Assembly: GCF_000010525.1 (NCBI RefSeq)
Contig: NC_009937.1
Span: 2,547,501-2,611,500, forward strand
DNA length: 64,000 nucleotides
DNA from: Azorhizobium caulinodans ORS 571
GTDB lineage: Bacteria > Pseudomonadota > Alphaproteobacteria > Rhizobiales > Xanthobacteraceae
Direction of reading: 5' to 3'
The notes under the pieces were generated by a model that searched no databases, was not told where the DNA came from, and saw only the letters and a list, made by a program, of their open reading frames with translations. The translations under genes and the position numbers were made by a program. This document shows, one piece after another, positions 1 through 10,345 of this stretch. Each line of letters starts with the position of its first letter. The first letter of the stretch is position 1.

Positions 1-250
1 TCAGCTGCACGCAATTGGCGGGGACATAGGCCTGTCCGGGCCATGCGAGCTGGCACCAGCCCGATGCGCAGCCAAGCACTTCCACGGGGGCGCCATTGGT
101 GATCTGGCCGACCGGCGGCGCCTTGGTGTAGGGGCCGCCGCGCACGGTGGCATTGCGCTTGGCAACGGCCGGCTGGGCGAGGTCGGTCGCCATGGCCGGT
201 GCGCCTGCCAGAAGCAGCGCGGCAAGGGCCGCACCCCAGATCGTCTTCAT
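1..250 (-). CDS. Secreted SH3-domain protein, C-terminus cut by window edge
   Basis: The reading frame starts at the ATG at 250 and is still open at base 1, so 83 residues are visible and the C-terminus lies outside the window. Residues 1-21 form a clear Sec signal peptide (lysine near the N-terminus, Ala/Leu-rich core, cleavage after AMA). The mature part begins a bacterial SH3-like fold, with the pattern VRGGPYTKAPPVGQI, then NGAPVEVLGC and a GWCQL segment; two cysteines flank the turn. Such domains usually bind cell-wall or periplasmic ligands. A GGAG Shine-Dalgarno lies 7 nt before the ATG. The exact function is unknown; a periplasmic or envelope role is inferred. Confidence 0.75.
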   Translation of the reverse strand, partial: MKTIWGAALAALLLAGAPAMATDLAQPAVAKRNATVRGGPYTKAPPVGQITNGAPVEVLGCASGWCQLAWPGQAYVPANCVQL

Positions 251-360
251 CCCTCAGCTCCGATGCTTGCCGGCCCCCGCGCGTTTCGGCGCGGAGTCCG
301 CGAAGTTCGGAGCAACTCACGCATGCGAACGCTGCGTGAAGCTTGCGTTGACGCTCGGTC

Positions 361-684
361 TCAGCCCTCGGTGGAGATCTCCTGCGCCGCCTGGGCGAGG
401 AACTCCGCCATGTTGCGGCGGATCTGATGATCGGAGACGTCCACACCCTTGGCGTCGAAATCGCCGCGGAGCTTGCGGAAGACGTCTTCTTCTCCCTGCT
501 CCTCGAGATCGGCGAAGATCACGTCCTTGGCGTAGGCCTCGGCGGCCTCCCCGGAAAGTCCGAGCTTTTCCGCTGCCCACAGGCCGAGCGCCTTGTTCCG
601 GCGCGCAAGGGCCCGGAAACGCAGCTGCTCGTCATGGGCGAAGCGCGCCTCGAAGCCGTCCTCGCGCTTGTCGAAGGTGGTCAT
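361..684 (-). CDS. ATP synthase inhibitor subunit zeta (DUF1476 protein)
   Basis: A 107-residue, highly charged helical protein beginning MTTFDKREDGFEARFAHDEQ. The N-terminal pattern, with conserved FDKRE, F..D.EL.F and a GLWAA segment near residue 33, is that of the DUF1476 family. Its characterised member in Paracoccus denitrificans is the zeta subunit, which blocks the F1-ATPase from running backwards, much as mitochondrial IF1 does. Length matches the family (about 104-107). A second ATG four codons upstream is possible. It is transcribed away from purC, a neighbour commonly seen in related genomes. Cytoplasmic. Confidence 0.88.
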   Translation of the reverse strand: MTTFDKREDGFEARFAHDEQLRFRALARRNKALGLWAAEKLGLSGEAAEAYAKDVIFADLEEQGEEDVFRKLRGDFDAKGVDVSDHQIRRNMAEFLAQAAQEISTEG

Positions 685-969
685 GGCAGCCCTCATATTG
701 ACGTTTTTGTGACGTAACGGGTTCTTCTTCCAGAAGCATCCCGCGGATCGGCACCCTGCATATAGGTGCGGTTCCGCTAGATCAACGGGAGCGTCGCGGG
801 CCTGCGGCCAGCGCGCGAGACCCATGCGTTGTATCGGGACGGCTGATGGGCTAGTGTCGCCCTGGGTGTTCCTGTACTGCAAACCAGTCGCAGTTGCGCC
901 CCGCCGAGGAGCGTCACCCGAACGGAGCCTTGGCACATTATGGACTTCCTCAACCCACGGTACACCCCC
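685..969. other. Divergent intergenic region with an imperfect inverted repeat
   Basis: This gap separates the divergent zeta-subunit gene and purC, so it should hold both promoters. An imperfect 13-bp inverted repeat lies at 743-755 and 765-777 (11 of 13 positions pair, 9-nt loop). No gene is recognised. The frame reading into purC from 940 is open, but the conserved PurC N-terminus begins at 970. Confidence 0.4.
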
Positions 970-1734
970 ATGAGCCGTCGCCGTCGCATTTACGAAGGCA
1001 AGGCCAAGGTCCTTTATGAAGGCCCTGAGCCCGGCACTCTCATCCAGCACTTCAAGGATGATGCCACCGCCTTCAACGCCAAGAAGCATGATGTCATCGA
1101 CGGCAAGGGCGTCCTCAACAACCGCATATCGGAATATATCTTCCAGCGGTTGAATGAGATCGGCGTGCCGACTCACTTCATCCGCCGCCTGAACATGCGC
1201 GAGCAGCTGATCCGCGAAGTGGAAATCATTCCGCTGGAGATCGTCGTGCGCAACGTGGCGGCCGGCTCGCTCTCGACCCGCCTCGGCATCGAGGAGGGCA
1301 CCGCGCTGCCCCGCTCGATCATCGAGTTCTATTACAAGAACGATGCCCTCAACGACCCGATGGTCTCCGAGGAGCACGTGACGGCGTTCGGCTGGGCCAC
1401 CACCCAGGAAATCGACGACATCATCGCGCTGGCGATCCGCGTCAACGACTTCCTCACCGGCCTCTTTCTCGGCGTCGGCATCCGTCTTGTGGATTTCAAG
1501 ATGGAATGCGGCCGCCTGTGGGAAAACGACATGATGCGGATCGTGGTCGCTGACGAGATCAGCCCCGATTCCTGCCGTCTGTGGGACATCAAGTCCAACG
1601 ACAAGCTGGACAAGGACCGCTTCCGTCGCGATCTCGGCGGTCTGGTGGAGGCCTATTCCGAAGTGGCGCGCCGCCTCGGCATCCTCACCGACAACGAGCC
1701 GAATCAGACCAAGGGTCCGGCCCTCGTGAAGTGA
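970..1734 (+). CDS. purC: Phosphoribosylaminoimidazole-succinocarboxamide synthase
   Basis: SAICAR synthetase of de novo purine synthesis: it joins CAIR and aspartate using ATP to give SAICAR. The 254-residue product has the usual family length and begins [18 protein letters not shown], where the YEGKAK nucleotide-binding segment is diagnostic. The VDFKMECGR segment and the [14 protein letters not shown] segment near the C-terminus are also conserved. An upstream in-frame ATG at 940 would add ten residues with no family support, so 970 was chosen. purS, purQ and purL follow on the same strand. Cytoplasmic. Confidence 0.96.
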   Translation: MSRRRRIYEGKAKVLYEGPEPGTLIQHFKDDATAFNAKKHDVIDGKGVLNNRISEYIFQRLNEIGVPTHFIRRLNMREQLIREVEIIPLEIVVRNVAAGSLSTRLGIEEGTALPRSIIEFYYKNDALNDPMVSEEHVTAFGWATTQEIDDIIALAIRVNDFLTGLFLGVGIRLVDFKMECGRLWENDMMRIVVADEISPDSCRLWDIKSNDKLDKDRFRRDLGGLVEAYSEVARRLGILTDNEPNQTKGPALVK

Positions 1735-1913
1735 GGCGGCTTGAGCCGCGCTGGAGCAGATGCTAGGGGCGGGGGCCGAGAGGCCCCCGCTTTCCGTTCG
1801 CCGGTGCCTTGTGCACGCGTTTGGACTGCGATCCGACCGCCGTGCCGTTGCGGCGCCTGATGAGACCGTTTCGGGAGCGCGGCCCAAGGCCAGCGCGAGT
1901 GTGAGTGAGCCCC

Positions 1914-2156
1914 ATGAAAGCGCGCGTTATCGTCACGCTGAAGTCCGCCGTCCTCGACCCCCAGGGCAAGGCCATCGAAGGCGCCTTGCGCTCGCTCGGC
2001 GTGTCCGGCGTGCAGAGCGTCCGTCAGGGCAAGGTGTTCGACGTGGAACTGGCGGGCAATGACAAGGCTGCGGCCGAGGGCGCGCTGAAGGATGCGTGCG
2101 AGAAGCTGCTCGCCAATACGGTGATCGAGACCTACAAGGTCGAATTCGCCGAGTGA
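1914..2156 (+). CDS. purS: FGAM synthase subunit PurS
   Basis: The 80-residue small subunit of phosphoribosylformylglycinamidine synthase. It dimerises and bridges the PurQ glutaminase to PurL, helping ammonia pass between them. The sequence MKARVIVTLKSAVLDPQGKA followed by a LGVSGVQSVRQGKVFDVEL segment is typical of PurS. The ATG at 1914 is preferred over the in-frame GTG at 1905 because family members begin MKA/MKV. Its presence fits the short PurL and separate PurQ encoded downstream. Confidence 0.95.
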   Translation: MKARVIVTLKSAVLDPQGKAIEGALRSLGVSGVQSVRQGKVFDVELAGNDKAAAEGALKDACEKLLANTVIETYKVEFAE

Positions 2157-2450
2157 GTGAACATACGCCGCGTCCGAAACCGCAGTGAGGGGCGGATGGT
2201 GAGAGGCATGCGAGCCAGCGGATCGCGCGAACAGAATCGCGCCAAGGTGATCCGCTTTGCATCGCAGGCCTGCGCGAGCGCCATGCAGGGCTGCCCTGCG
2301 GCGCAGAGCCTGCCGCCCGCCCGCCGCCTGTGTCATGGACGCACCGTTTTCCAACTGTTCCATTCCGTTTTCCCGCAAGGCCCGAAGCAGGGTCGGCCCG
2401 TTGCCTCGCAGCGTGTCGCCCCCTGCCGGCGCGAGACCCGCTGAGAGCCC
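2157..2450. other. Gap between purS and purQ with no recognised gene
   Basis: About 294 bases lie between two genes that usually touch or overlap. All forward frames give only arginine- and alanine-rich shadow translations. I see no tRNA, clear terminator or riboswitch. purQ may be reached by read-through or may have its own promoter here. Confidence 0.4.
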
Positions 2451-3149
2451 ATGAAAGCAGCCGTTCTCCTCTTCCCTGGCTCCAATCGTGAAGGCGATGC
2501 GGCGCGCGCCCTTCGCCTCGTGACCGGACAGGAGCCCAAGGTCGTCTGGCACGCGGAGAGCGAGCTGCCGCAGGGCACCGATCTCGTGGTGCTGCCCGGC
2601 GGCTTCTCCTATGGCGATTATCTGCGCTGCGGCGCCATCGCCGCCCGCGCCAACATCATGGACGCGGTGCGCGCCCATGCTGCCCGCGGCGGCCTCGTCA
2701 TCGGCATCTGCAACGGCTTCCAGATCCTCTGCGAGGCCGGCCTGCTGCCGGGCGTGCTGGTGCGCAACGCCAAGCTGCGCTTCGTCTGCCGCGAGGTGTT
2801 CCTGCGCGTCGAGCGGGCCGACACGGCCTTCACGAAGGCCTATCGCAAGGGCGACCTCATCCGCGTGCCGGTGGCGCACGGCGAGGGCAACTACACCGCC
2901 GATCCGGCGACCATCCAGCGCCTGGAAGGCGAAGGCCGGGTGGCCTTCCGCTATGCCCGCGCCGACGGCCAGATCGACGAGACCGATGGCCCGAACGGCG
3001 CCATCAACGGCATCGCCGGCATCTATTCCGAGAAGCTGAACGTGCTCGGCATGATGCCGCATCCCGAGAACTATGTGGACCCCGTGGTGGGGCCGACGGA
3101 CGGGCGCGGCCTGTTCGAAAGCCTTGCCGGCGCGCTCAAGGCGGCCTGA
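2451..3149 (+). CDS. purQ: FGAM synthase glutaminase subunit PurQ
   Basis: A 232-residue class I glutamine amidotransferase that supplies ammonia to PurL for making FGAM. It begins [18 protein letters not shown], typical of PurQ. The nucleophile cysteine lies in [11 protein letters not shown] at about residue 86, with [12 protein letters not shown] upstream. The catalytic His-Glu pair is in MMPHPENY near residue 204. It ends 67 nt before purL. Length and motifs are complete. Confidence 0.96.
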   Translation: MKAAVLLFPGSNREGDAARALRLVTGQEPKVVWHAESELPQGTDLVVLPGGFSYGDYLRCGAIAARANIMDAVRAHAARGGLVIGICNGFQILCEAGLLPGVLVRNAKLRFVCREVFLRVERADTAFTKAYRKGDLIRVPVAHGEGNYTADPATIQRLEGEGRVAFRYARADGQIDETDGPNGAINGIAGIYSEKLNVLGMMPHPENYVDPVVGPTDGRGLFESLAGALKAA

Positions 3150-3216
3150 CGCGCCTGCGGCGCGCTTCCGCGCCCGGCGCCTTTCCCAAAGACCTGGATT
3201 GATCGGACGGACGAAC

Positions 3217-5424
<2,208 letters not shown>

Positions 5425-5480
5425 AGGTCTGATCTCAGAGGCGGGGCCGCGCGCCCCGCCCGGAAACGAGGAACAACGCC

Positions 5481-5714
5481 ATGGCCATGGACGCCGGTGA
5501 CATCGAGCGCCTCATCAAGGCGGCTTTCCCCGATGCCGAAGTGAGCATCACCGATCTGGCGGGCGACGGCGACCATTATGCCGCGACCGTGGTGTCGGAA
5601 GCCTTCCGCGGCAAGAGCCGGGTGCAGCAGCACCAGATGGTCTATGCCGCCCTCCAGGGCAACATGGGCGGCGTGCTGCACGCGCTGGCGCTGAAGACCT
5701 CCGCGCCCGCCTGA
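5481..5714 (+). CDS. BolA-family protein
   Basis: A 77-residue small BolA/IbaG-type protein beginning MAMDAGDIERLIKAAFPDAE. The DHYAATVVSEAFRGKSRVQQH stretch carries the conserved DG-HY and FxGxxxVxxHQ pattern, including the histidine that helps hold a shared [2Fe-2S] cluster. BolA proteins pair with CGFS monothiol glutaredoxins, and one (grxD) lies 0.9 kb downstream on the same strand. Together they probably act in iron-sulfur cluster handling or iron sensing. It follows purL by 56 nt. Confidence 0.9.
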   Translation: MAMDAGDIERLIKAAFPDAEVSITDLAGDGDHYAATVVSEAFRGKSRVQQHQMVYAALQGNMGGVLHALALKTSAPA

Positions 5715-5816
5715 TCCTACCGATCCGGCCCAAGGCCCCGATCTGCCCCAAGGGAGGTGCTCCCGCCCCGCCTTGGGCTTGGCTATGGTACCGCCCTCTG
5801 GATTCGCGGGGCGGAC

Positions 5817-6503
5817 ATGACGGACAAGATCGCAGCGCGCGAGGGTGAGGCGGCGACGGATCGCCCCGCTTGGCGAGATCCACGCCGCTGGCTGCTGGGC
5901 CTCGCCGTCTGCGTCGGTCTCGTCGCCCTCTCGGAAGCCTTCCTCGACCGGGCGATCAGCACCTTTTCCCACGACCATATCGGCCGGAACGGCGTCTTCT
6001 TCGCCATGCAGTATCCGCCGAACATCCTGTCGCCGCTGGCGGTGATCGGCGCGGTGATCTTGGGGATTTTCTGGCTGTTCGCCGGCCCGCCGCCCCGTTG
6101 GGGGCGGGCGCTGTTCACCGGGTCGGTGGCGCTCATCGTCGCCATCGCGGTGAAGGAGCAGCTCAAGTTCGCGTTCGGGCACACCTGGCCCGAGACCTTC
6201 GTGAACAACAACCCGTCCTGGATCGACAACGGGGTCTACGGCTTCTTCTTCTTCCATGGCGGGGCGGGCTATGCCTCTTTCCCCTCCGGCCATTCAACGG
6301 TGATGGCGTGCGTGGGCAGTGTGCTCGCCTGCGCCTATCCCCGCCTGCGGTGGCTCGCCGTCCTCCTTCAGCTGGTGGTGGTGACGGGGCTGCTGGGCGA
6401 GGATTATCACTTTCTCGGCGACATCATCGCCGGGACGTTTCTCGGCGTGGCAGTTGGAATCGTGGCCTCGGCCATTGGCGGTCTTCTGCCCGCTCCGCGC
6501 TGA
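5817..6503 (+). CDS. PAP2-family membrane phosphatase, altered motif
   Basis: A 228-residue integral membrane protein with about five or six hydrophobic helices. The PAP2 core is visible: a lysine followed by FAFGHTWP (motif 1), SFPSGHS (motif 2), and YHFLGDIIAG (motif 3, His and Asp kept). It probably removes phosphate from lipid or isoprenoid phosphates at the membrane. The canonical motif-1 arginine before proline is replaced by tryptophan, and the Ser-Arg pair of motif 3 is absent, so activity is not assured. The ATG at 5817 was chosen because the 20 codons before it look non-coding. It sits between bolA and grxD. Confidence 0.75.
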   Translation: MTDKIAAREGEAATDRPAWRDPRRWLLGLAVCVGLVALSEAFLDRAISTFSHDHIGRNGVFFAMQYPPNILSPLAVIGAVILGIFWLFAGPPPRWGRALFTGSVALIVAIAVKEQLKFAFGHTWPETFVNNNPSWIDNGVYGFFFFHGGAGYASFPSGHSTVMACVGSVLACAYPRLRWLAVLLQLVVVTGLLGEDYHFLGDIIAGTFLGVAVGIVASAIGGLLPAPR

Positions 6504-6602
6504 GGACGCAGGTTCCCGCCATCTTGCGCTTTGCCCCCTCAGGCCCGATGTTGGGGCATGGGAACCGGCCCGACGCCGGCCAATCATTCCGGACCAAAGA
6601 CC

Positions 6603-6941
6603 ATGAGCATCCGCGATTTCATCGATAACGAGGTCAAGAACAACGACGTGGTCGTGTTCATGAAGGGCACGCCCCAGTTCCCGCAGTGCGGCTTCTCGGG
6701 GCAGGTGGTCCAGATCCTCGATCACCTCGGCGTGAGCTACAAGGGCATCAATGTCCTGTCCTCCGACGAACTGCGTCAGGGCATCAAGGACTATGCCAAC
6801 TGGCCGACGATCCCCCAGATCTATGTGAAGGGCGAGTTCGTGGGCGGCTGCGACATCGTCCGCGAGATGTTCCAGGCGGGCGAACTGGTGCCGTTCTTCG
6901 AGGAGAAGGGCGTCGCCCTCCACGACCGCGCCATCGGCTGA
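6603..6941 (+). CDS. grxD: Monothiol glutaredoxin, Grx4/GrxD family
   Basis: A 112-residue glutaredoxin beginning [20 protein letters not shown]. The active-site motif is CGFS at residues 29-32, within [13 protein letters not shown], followed by the [19 protein letters not shown] glutathione-binding region. CGFS glutaredoxins bind and transfer [2Fe-2S] clusters and form heterodimers with BolA proteins; a BolA gene lies upstream. Start chosen at ATG 6603, as family members begin here. A strong hairpin terminator follows. Confidence 0.95.
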   Translation: MSIRDFIDNEVKNNDVVVFMKGTPQFPQCGFSGQVVQILDHLGVSYKGINVLSSDELRQGIKDYANWPTIPQIYVKGEFVGGCDIVREMFQAGELVPFFEEKGVALHDRAIG

Positions 6942-6963
6942 GCGCGCGTCTTCGATCTGTTTC

Positions 6964-6994
6964 AAATGCCCGGCTTCGTGCCGGGCATTTTCGT
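6964..6994. terminator. Intrinsic terminator between convergent grxD and relE
   Basis: An 11-bp perfect stem (6964-6974 with 6980-6990) around a TTCGT loop is followed by a T-rich run on the plus strand. The flank is A-rich on the other side, so it may also stop transcription from the minus-strand toxin-antitoxin pair. The 10-bp stem core is identical to the one at 7628-7651. Confidence 0.8.
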
Positions 6995-7004
6995 TTAGGC
7001 CAGA

Positions 7005-7281
7005 TCAGCGGGGCCACTCCTGCCGGCCATGGAGGACGCGCAGGATAACGATGCGCTCTTCGGTCTCCGCATAGACAATGACATAGTTGCCGCAGACCAT
7101 CTCACGGGTTCCTACGACGCGTCCGGAACGATAGAGCTTCGGATGCTCCGGGAGGCGCCCGGTTTTGCCTCTGATTTCGTCGAGAAGCCGCTGTGCTGCG
7201 TCCGGAATTGTCCTCGGCAATGTAGGAAACAATGGAGAGCAGGTCGGCGCGCGCGGCTTCCCGCCATTCAGGGCCGGACAC
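7005..7281 (-). pseudogene. RelE/ParE-type toxin, frameshifted
   Basis: The C-terminal two thirds read as a RelE/ParE toxin (DAAQRLLDEI, GTREMVCGNYVIVY, VLRVLHGRQEWP). The matching N-terminal part, WREAARADLLSIVSYIAEDN, is in a different frame starting at GTG 7281 and overlapping the antitoxin stop, as in normal pairs. Joining them requires dropping one base near 7206-7209, where AATTCC stands in place of the expected AATCC. Total span is 277 bases, one more than a 92-codon gene. Either the toxin is inactivated by a single-base insertion or this is a sequencing error. No other lesion is visible. Confidence 0.75.
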
Positions 7282-7564
7282 GGCGCGCCGCCGTGATTAA
7301 CGATTGGGCCTCGTCCATTACGTCCGCATGGGGGACCGCAGGGCGCTGGTCCGCCAGCGCCTCCTGCACCTTGGCGCGGAACCAGGCGTCATAGGCCTGC
7401 GGATCCGCCGTTAGGCCGGCGGGCAGGCCGCCTTCGCGCACCACGCAGGTCAGCAAGATGCGCACCGCGTCCGAGACCGTCAGCCCGAACTTGGCGAGCG
7501 TCGCGGCGGCATCCTCTTTCAGCGCGTCGTCCACGCGCACATGCAGCATCGAGCTCTGGGCCAT
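7268..7564 (-). CDS. RelB/DinJ-type antitoxin
   Basis: A 98-residue protein beginning MAQSSMLHVRVDDALKEDAA, the ribbon-helix-helix DNA-binding end of RelB/DinJ antitoxins, followed by LAKFGLTVSDAVRILLT. The C-terminal half would wrap the toxin. Such antitoxins repress their own operon and neutralise the RelE mRNA endonuclease. The stop overlaps the start of the downstream toxin frame. With the toxin frameshifted it may now be solitary. The gene itself looks intact. Confidence 0.88.
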   Translation of the reverse strand: MAQSSMLHVRVDDALKEDAAATLAKFGLTVSDAVRILLTCVVREGGLPAGLTADPQAYDAWFRAKVQEALADQRPAVPHADVMDEAQSLITAARRVRP

Positions 7565-7620
7565 CGTCGCCTCCTACGGGACGTAATGTGTATCTCATTT
7601 GAGAGGCAATCAAGTCCGCC

Positions 7621-7651
7621 AAACAAAAATGCCCGGCCAAAGCCGGGCATT
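7621..7651 (-). terminator. Intrinsic terminator of purB
   Basis: A 10-bp perfect stem (7628-7637 with 7642-7651) and CAAA loop, followed on the minus strand by ATTTTTGTTT. It lies 28 bases beyond the purB stop. The stem repeats the one at 6964-6990. Confidence 0.8.
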
Positions 7652-7678
7652 CCCAATTCTCAGATTAAAAGCAGAATC

Positions 7679-8986
7679 TCAGGCGCGGCCGAAGACGCGG
7701 GTGAAGATCTGGTCCACGTTCTTGAAGTGGTAGCCGAGATCGAACTTCTCGTTGATGTCGTCCTCGGAGAGATACTTGCGCACCTCTTCGTCCGCCAAGA
7801 GGAAGGCGCGGAAGTCGCCTTCGCCGCGCCAGACCTTCATGGCGTTGCGCTGCACGAGGCGATAGCTGTCCTCGCGGCTCGCGCCCTTCTGGGTCAGCGC
7901 CAGCAGCACGCGCTGGGAGTGGATGAGGCCACCCAGCTTGTCCATGTTCTTCTGCATGTTGTCGGCATGGACGACGAGCTTGTCCATCACGCCGGCGAGA
8001 CGGGCGAGGGCGAAGTCCAGCGTCACGGTGGCGTCGGGGCCGATCATGCGCTCCACGGAGGAGTGCGAGATGTCGCGCTCGTGCCAAAGCGCCACATTCT
8101 CCAGCGCCGGGGTCACATAGCCGCGCACCATGCGGGCAAGGCCCGTGAGGTTCTCGGTCAGCACCGGATTGCGCTTGTGCGGCATGGCCGAGGAGCCCTT
8201 CTGGGCCTCGGAGAAATACTCTTCCGCTTCCAGCACCTCGGTGCGCTGGAGGTGGCGTACCTCGGTGGCGAGCCGCTCCACGGAGGAGGCGACGACGCCG
8301 AGCACGGCAAAGAACATGGCGTGGCGGTCGCGCGGGATCACCTGCGTGGAGACGGTCTCGACCGTCAGGCCCATCTTCTCCGCCACATGCTGCTCCACGC
8401 GCGGATCGATATGGGCGAAGGTGCCCACCGCGCCCGAGATGGCGCAGGTGGCGATCTCAGCGCGGGCGGCGACGAGGCGGGCGCGGGAGCGCTGGAATTC
8501 GGCGTGCGCAATGGCGAGCTTGACGCCGAAGGTGGTGGGCTCGGCATGGATGCCGTGGGAGCGGCCGACGGTGGGGGTCAGCTTGTGCTCGAAGGCACGG
8601 CGCTCGAGGATCGCCAGCAGATTGTCCACGTCCGCGATCAGGAGATCGGCGGCGCGGGTGAGCTGAACGGCAAGGCACGTGTCCAGCACGTCGGACGAGG
8701 TCATGCCCTGATGGACGAAGCGCGCGTCGGGGCCGACGATCTCGGCCAGATGCGTGAGGAAGGCGATGACGTCGTGCTTCACTTCGCGCTCGATGGCGTC
8801 GATGCGCTCCACGTCGAAGGTGGCGTTGGCGCCCTTCTCCCAGATCACCTTTGCCGCTTCCTTCGGCACAATGCCGAGTTCGGCCATGGCATCGGCGGCA
8901 TGGGCCTCGATCTCGAACCAGATGCGGAATCGGGTTTCGGGGGACCAGATGTCGGCCATCTGGGGCCGGCTGTAGCGGGGGATCAT
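7679..8986 (-). CDS. purB: Adenylosuccinate lyase
   Basis: A 435-residue enzyme of the fumarase/aspartase superfamily that removes fumarate from SAICAR and from adenylosuccinate, two steps of purine synthesis. It begins MIPRYSRPQMADIWSPE, typical of PurB. The catalytic histidine segment TVGRSHGIHAEPTTFG lies near residue 139, and the superfamily signature GSSAMPHKRNP near residues 264-274. Length and N-terminus match the family. It is transcribed alone towards the strong terminator at 7621-7651. Cytoplasmic tetramer. Confidence 0.96.
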   Translation of the reverse strand: MIPRYSRPQMADIWSPETRFRIWFEIEAHAADAMAELGIVPKEAAKVIWEKGANATFDVERIDAIEREVKHDVIAFLTHLAEIVGPDARFVHQGMTSSDVLDTCLAVQLTRAADLLIADVDNLLAILERRAFEHKLTPTVGRSHGIHAEPTTFGVKLAIAHAEFQRSRARLVAARAEIATCAISGAVGTFAHIDPRVEQHVAEKMGLTVETVSTQVIPRDRHAMFFAVLGVVASSVERLATEVRHLQRTEVLEAEEYFSEAQKGSSAMPHKRNPVLTENLTGLARMVRGYVTPALENVALWHERDISHSSVERMIGPDATVTLDFALARLAGVMDKLVVHADNMQKNMDKLGGLIHSQRVLLALTQKGASREDSYRLVQRNAMKVWRGEGDFRAFLLADEEVRKYLSEDDINEKFDLGYHFKNVDQIFTRVFGRA

Positions 8987-9082
8987 CGCGGTGCTCGCAC
9001 GCCTTGTCGTTGAAGCGGGCGCTCTATCAGATCGCGGCGCTGCTGGATAGGCGCGCGCCGGAACGCGAGCGTTGCGCTGAGA

Positions 9083-10060
9083 TCATGAGCCCGTTCGGGC
9101 GTCGTGACGGTGAATGAGGTTCGCCACCGGTTTCATGAAATAGGGCAGGAGATAGATGGGGAACTGCGCCAGCCCCACATAGAGCCAGGTGGTGTCGGGA
9201 ATGGCACCGCCGGCGGCCGCGATGAGCATCATCATGTTCCTGAGGCCAGACGAGAAGCCGATCATCAGGGCCTGATCTGCGGGCGCGAAGAGGCGGAACA
9301 GGAGGCCGCCCGCCGCCAGCGCGCCAAAGGAGACGGTGAAGGCGAGCGCGCTGATGCCGAGGAGCCGTATCGGCTCGGCAATGAACTGCCGGGTGATGCC
9401 GTCCATGAAGGCCACCGCCATCAGCGCCAGCAGGATGACGTTCACGCCGTCCATGGGCGCGCGCCAGCGGGTGAGGCGGGCCGGGCCGATCAGTGTCCGG
9501 AGACCGAAGCCGACCGCTGCGGTGCCCGCGAGCACCAGTGCCAGCCGTACCGTGAGGGTGAGCGGGTCGAGATCGAGGGCGGCCCCGCTCAGGGCATGGA
9601 CGATGGCGGGCGCGCTGAGGGGCGTCACAAGCATGGCCAGCACCATCACAAGCAGCGGCAGCGTTGGGTCGAGGCCGAGCAGGATGGCGAAGGCCGGTCC
9701 CGCCATGATGGGCGGTGCCGAAACCTGGAGCACGATGGCGAGCAGAATGTCCGGATCGGACACCGGCACGCCCAGCGCCAGCACCGTGGCAAGGAGGGCG
9801 GGGGCGAGGCCCATGATCCAGACCACCGCCAGCACCGCCAGGCCGAGGCCGCGCCCGGTACGCAGGCGGGCGAGGTCCGTGCGCATGAACGAGGCCACCA
9901 TCATCACATAGACGAGGGGCGTCAGCAGGGGCTTGGCGAGGCTCGCCAGCGGCGGGATGACAAGCCCGATGACGATGCTCAGCGCCACGGCACGGGTGCC
10001 CTCGCGGCCGAGAGCGGACAGAAGCCGGAGGGGCAGGGCGGAGAGCGGGGAAGGGAGCAT
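9083..10060 (-). CDS. BASS-like (bile acid:sodium symporter fold) membrane protein
   Basis: A 325-residue, very hydrophobic protein with about nine or ten predicted membrane helices. The pattern of two inverted helical repeats, the APPIMAGPAFAILLGL segment and the GFSSGLRNMMMLIA segment near residue 270 resemble the BASS/arsenite-carrier superfamily, in which the second conserved segment helps bind substrate. It probably moves an organic anion, but the substrate cannot be read from sequence. No regulator or enzyme is linked; purB lies downstream on the same strand. Confidence 0.65.
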   Translation of the reverse strand: MLPSPLSALPLRLLSALGREGTRAVALSIVIGLVIPPLASLAKPLLTPLVYVMMVASFMRTDLARLRTGRGLGLAVLAVVWIMGLAPALLATVLALGVPVSDPDILLAIVLQVSAPPIMAGPAFAILLGLDPTLPLLVMVLAMLVTPLSAPAIVHALSGAALDLDPLTLTVRLALVLAGTAAVGFGLRTLIGPARLTRWRAPMDGVNVILLALMAVAFMDGITRQFIAEPIRLLGISALAFTVSFGALAAGGLLFRLFAPADQALMIGFSSGLRNMMMLIAAAGGAIPDTTWLYVGLAQFPIYLLPYFMKPVANLIHRHDARTGS

Positions 10061-10345
10061 GCGACTCGGCGATCGGGTGGCGGACCGATGAGACCCTTCC
10101 CATCGCCCGGCGCTGGGGGCTCGACAACGCCTGCCCGCGCATGGCGGCGGTGACGGCCATGTGCGGGGCGATCATCTGGTCCCGTGACGCTGGCAAGATG
10201 GCGGAAGGGGCGCTAAGAGGCGGGCAGATCGGATTGGATGCGGGTTCTTCGCGCCGTTCAATCCGCCGCGCCTTTAATCGCGGGACCGTCGGCGTTACCT
10301 TCAGAGGGCACGCCATCGATCTCCCGCGTGCGAGTGAGGTCCCCT

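Noticed and set aside
361-1887. A 508-codon open frame on the minus strand running across purC.
   Set aside because: Only its last 107 codons look like a real protein (DUF1476). The rest is antisense to purC and is open because the DNA is GC-rich with few stop codons.
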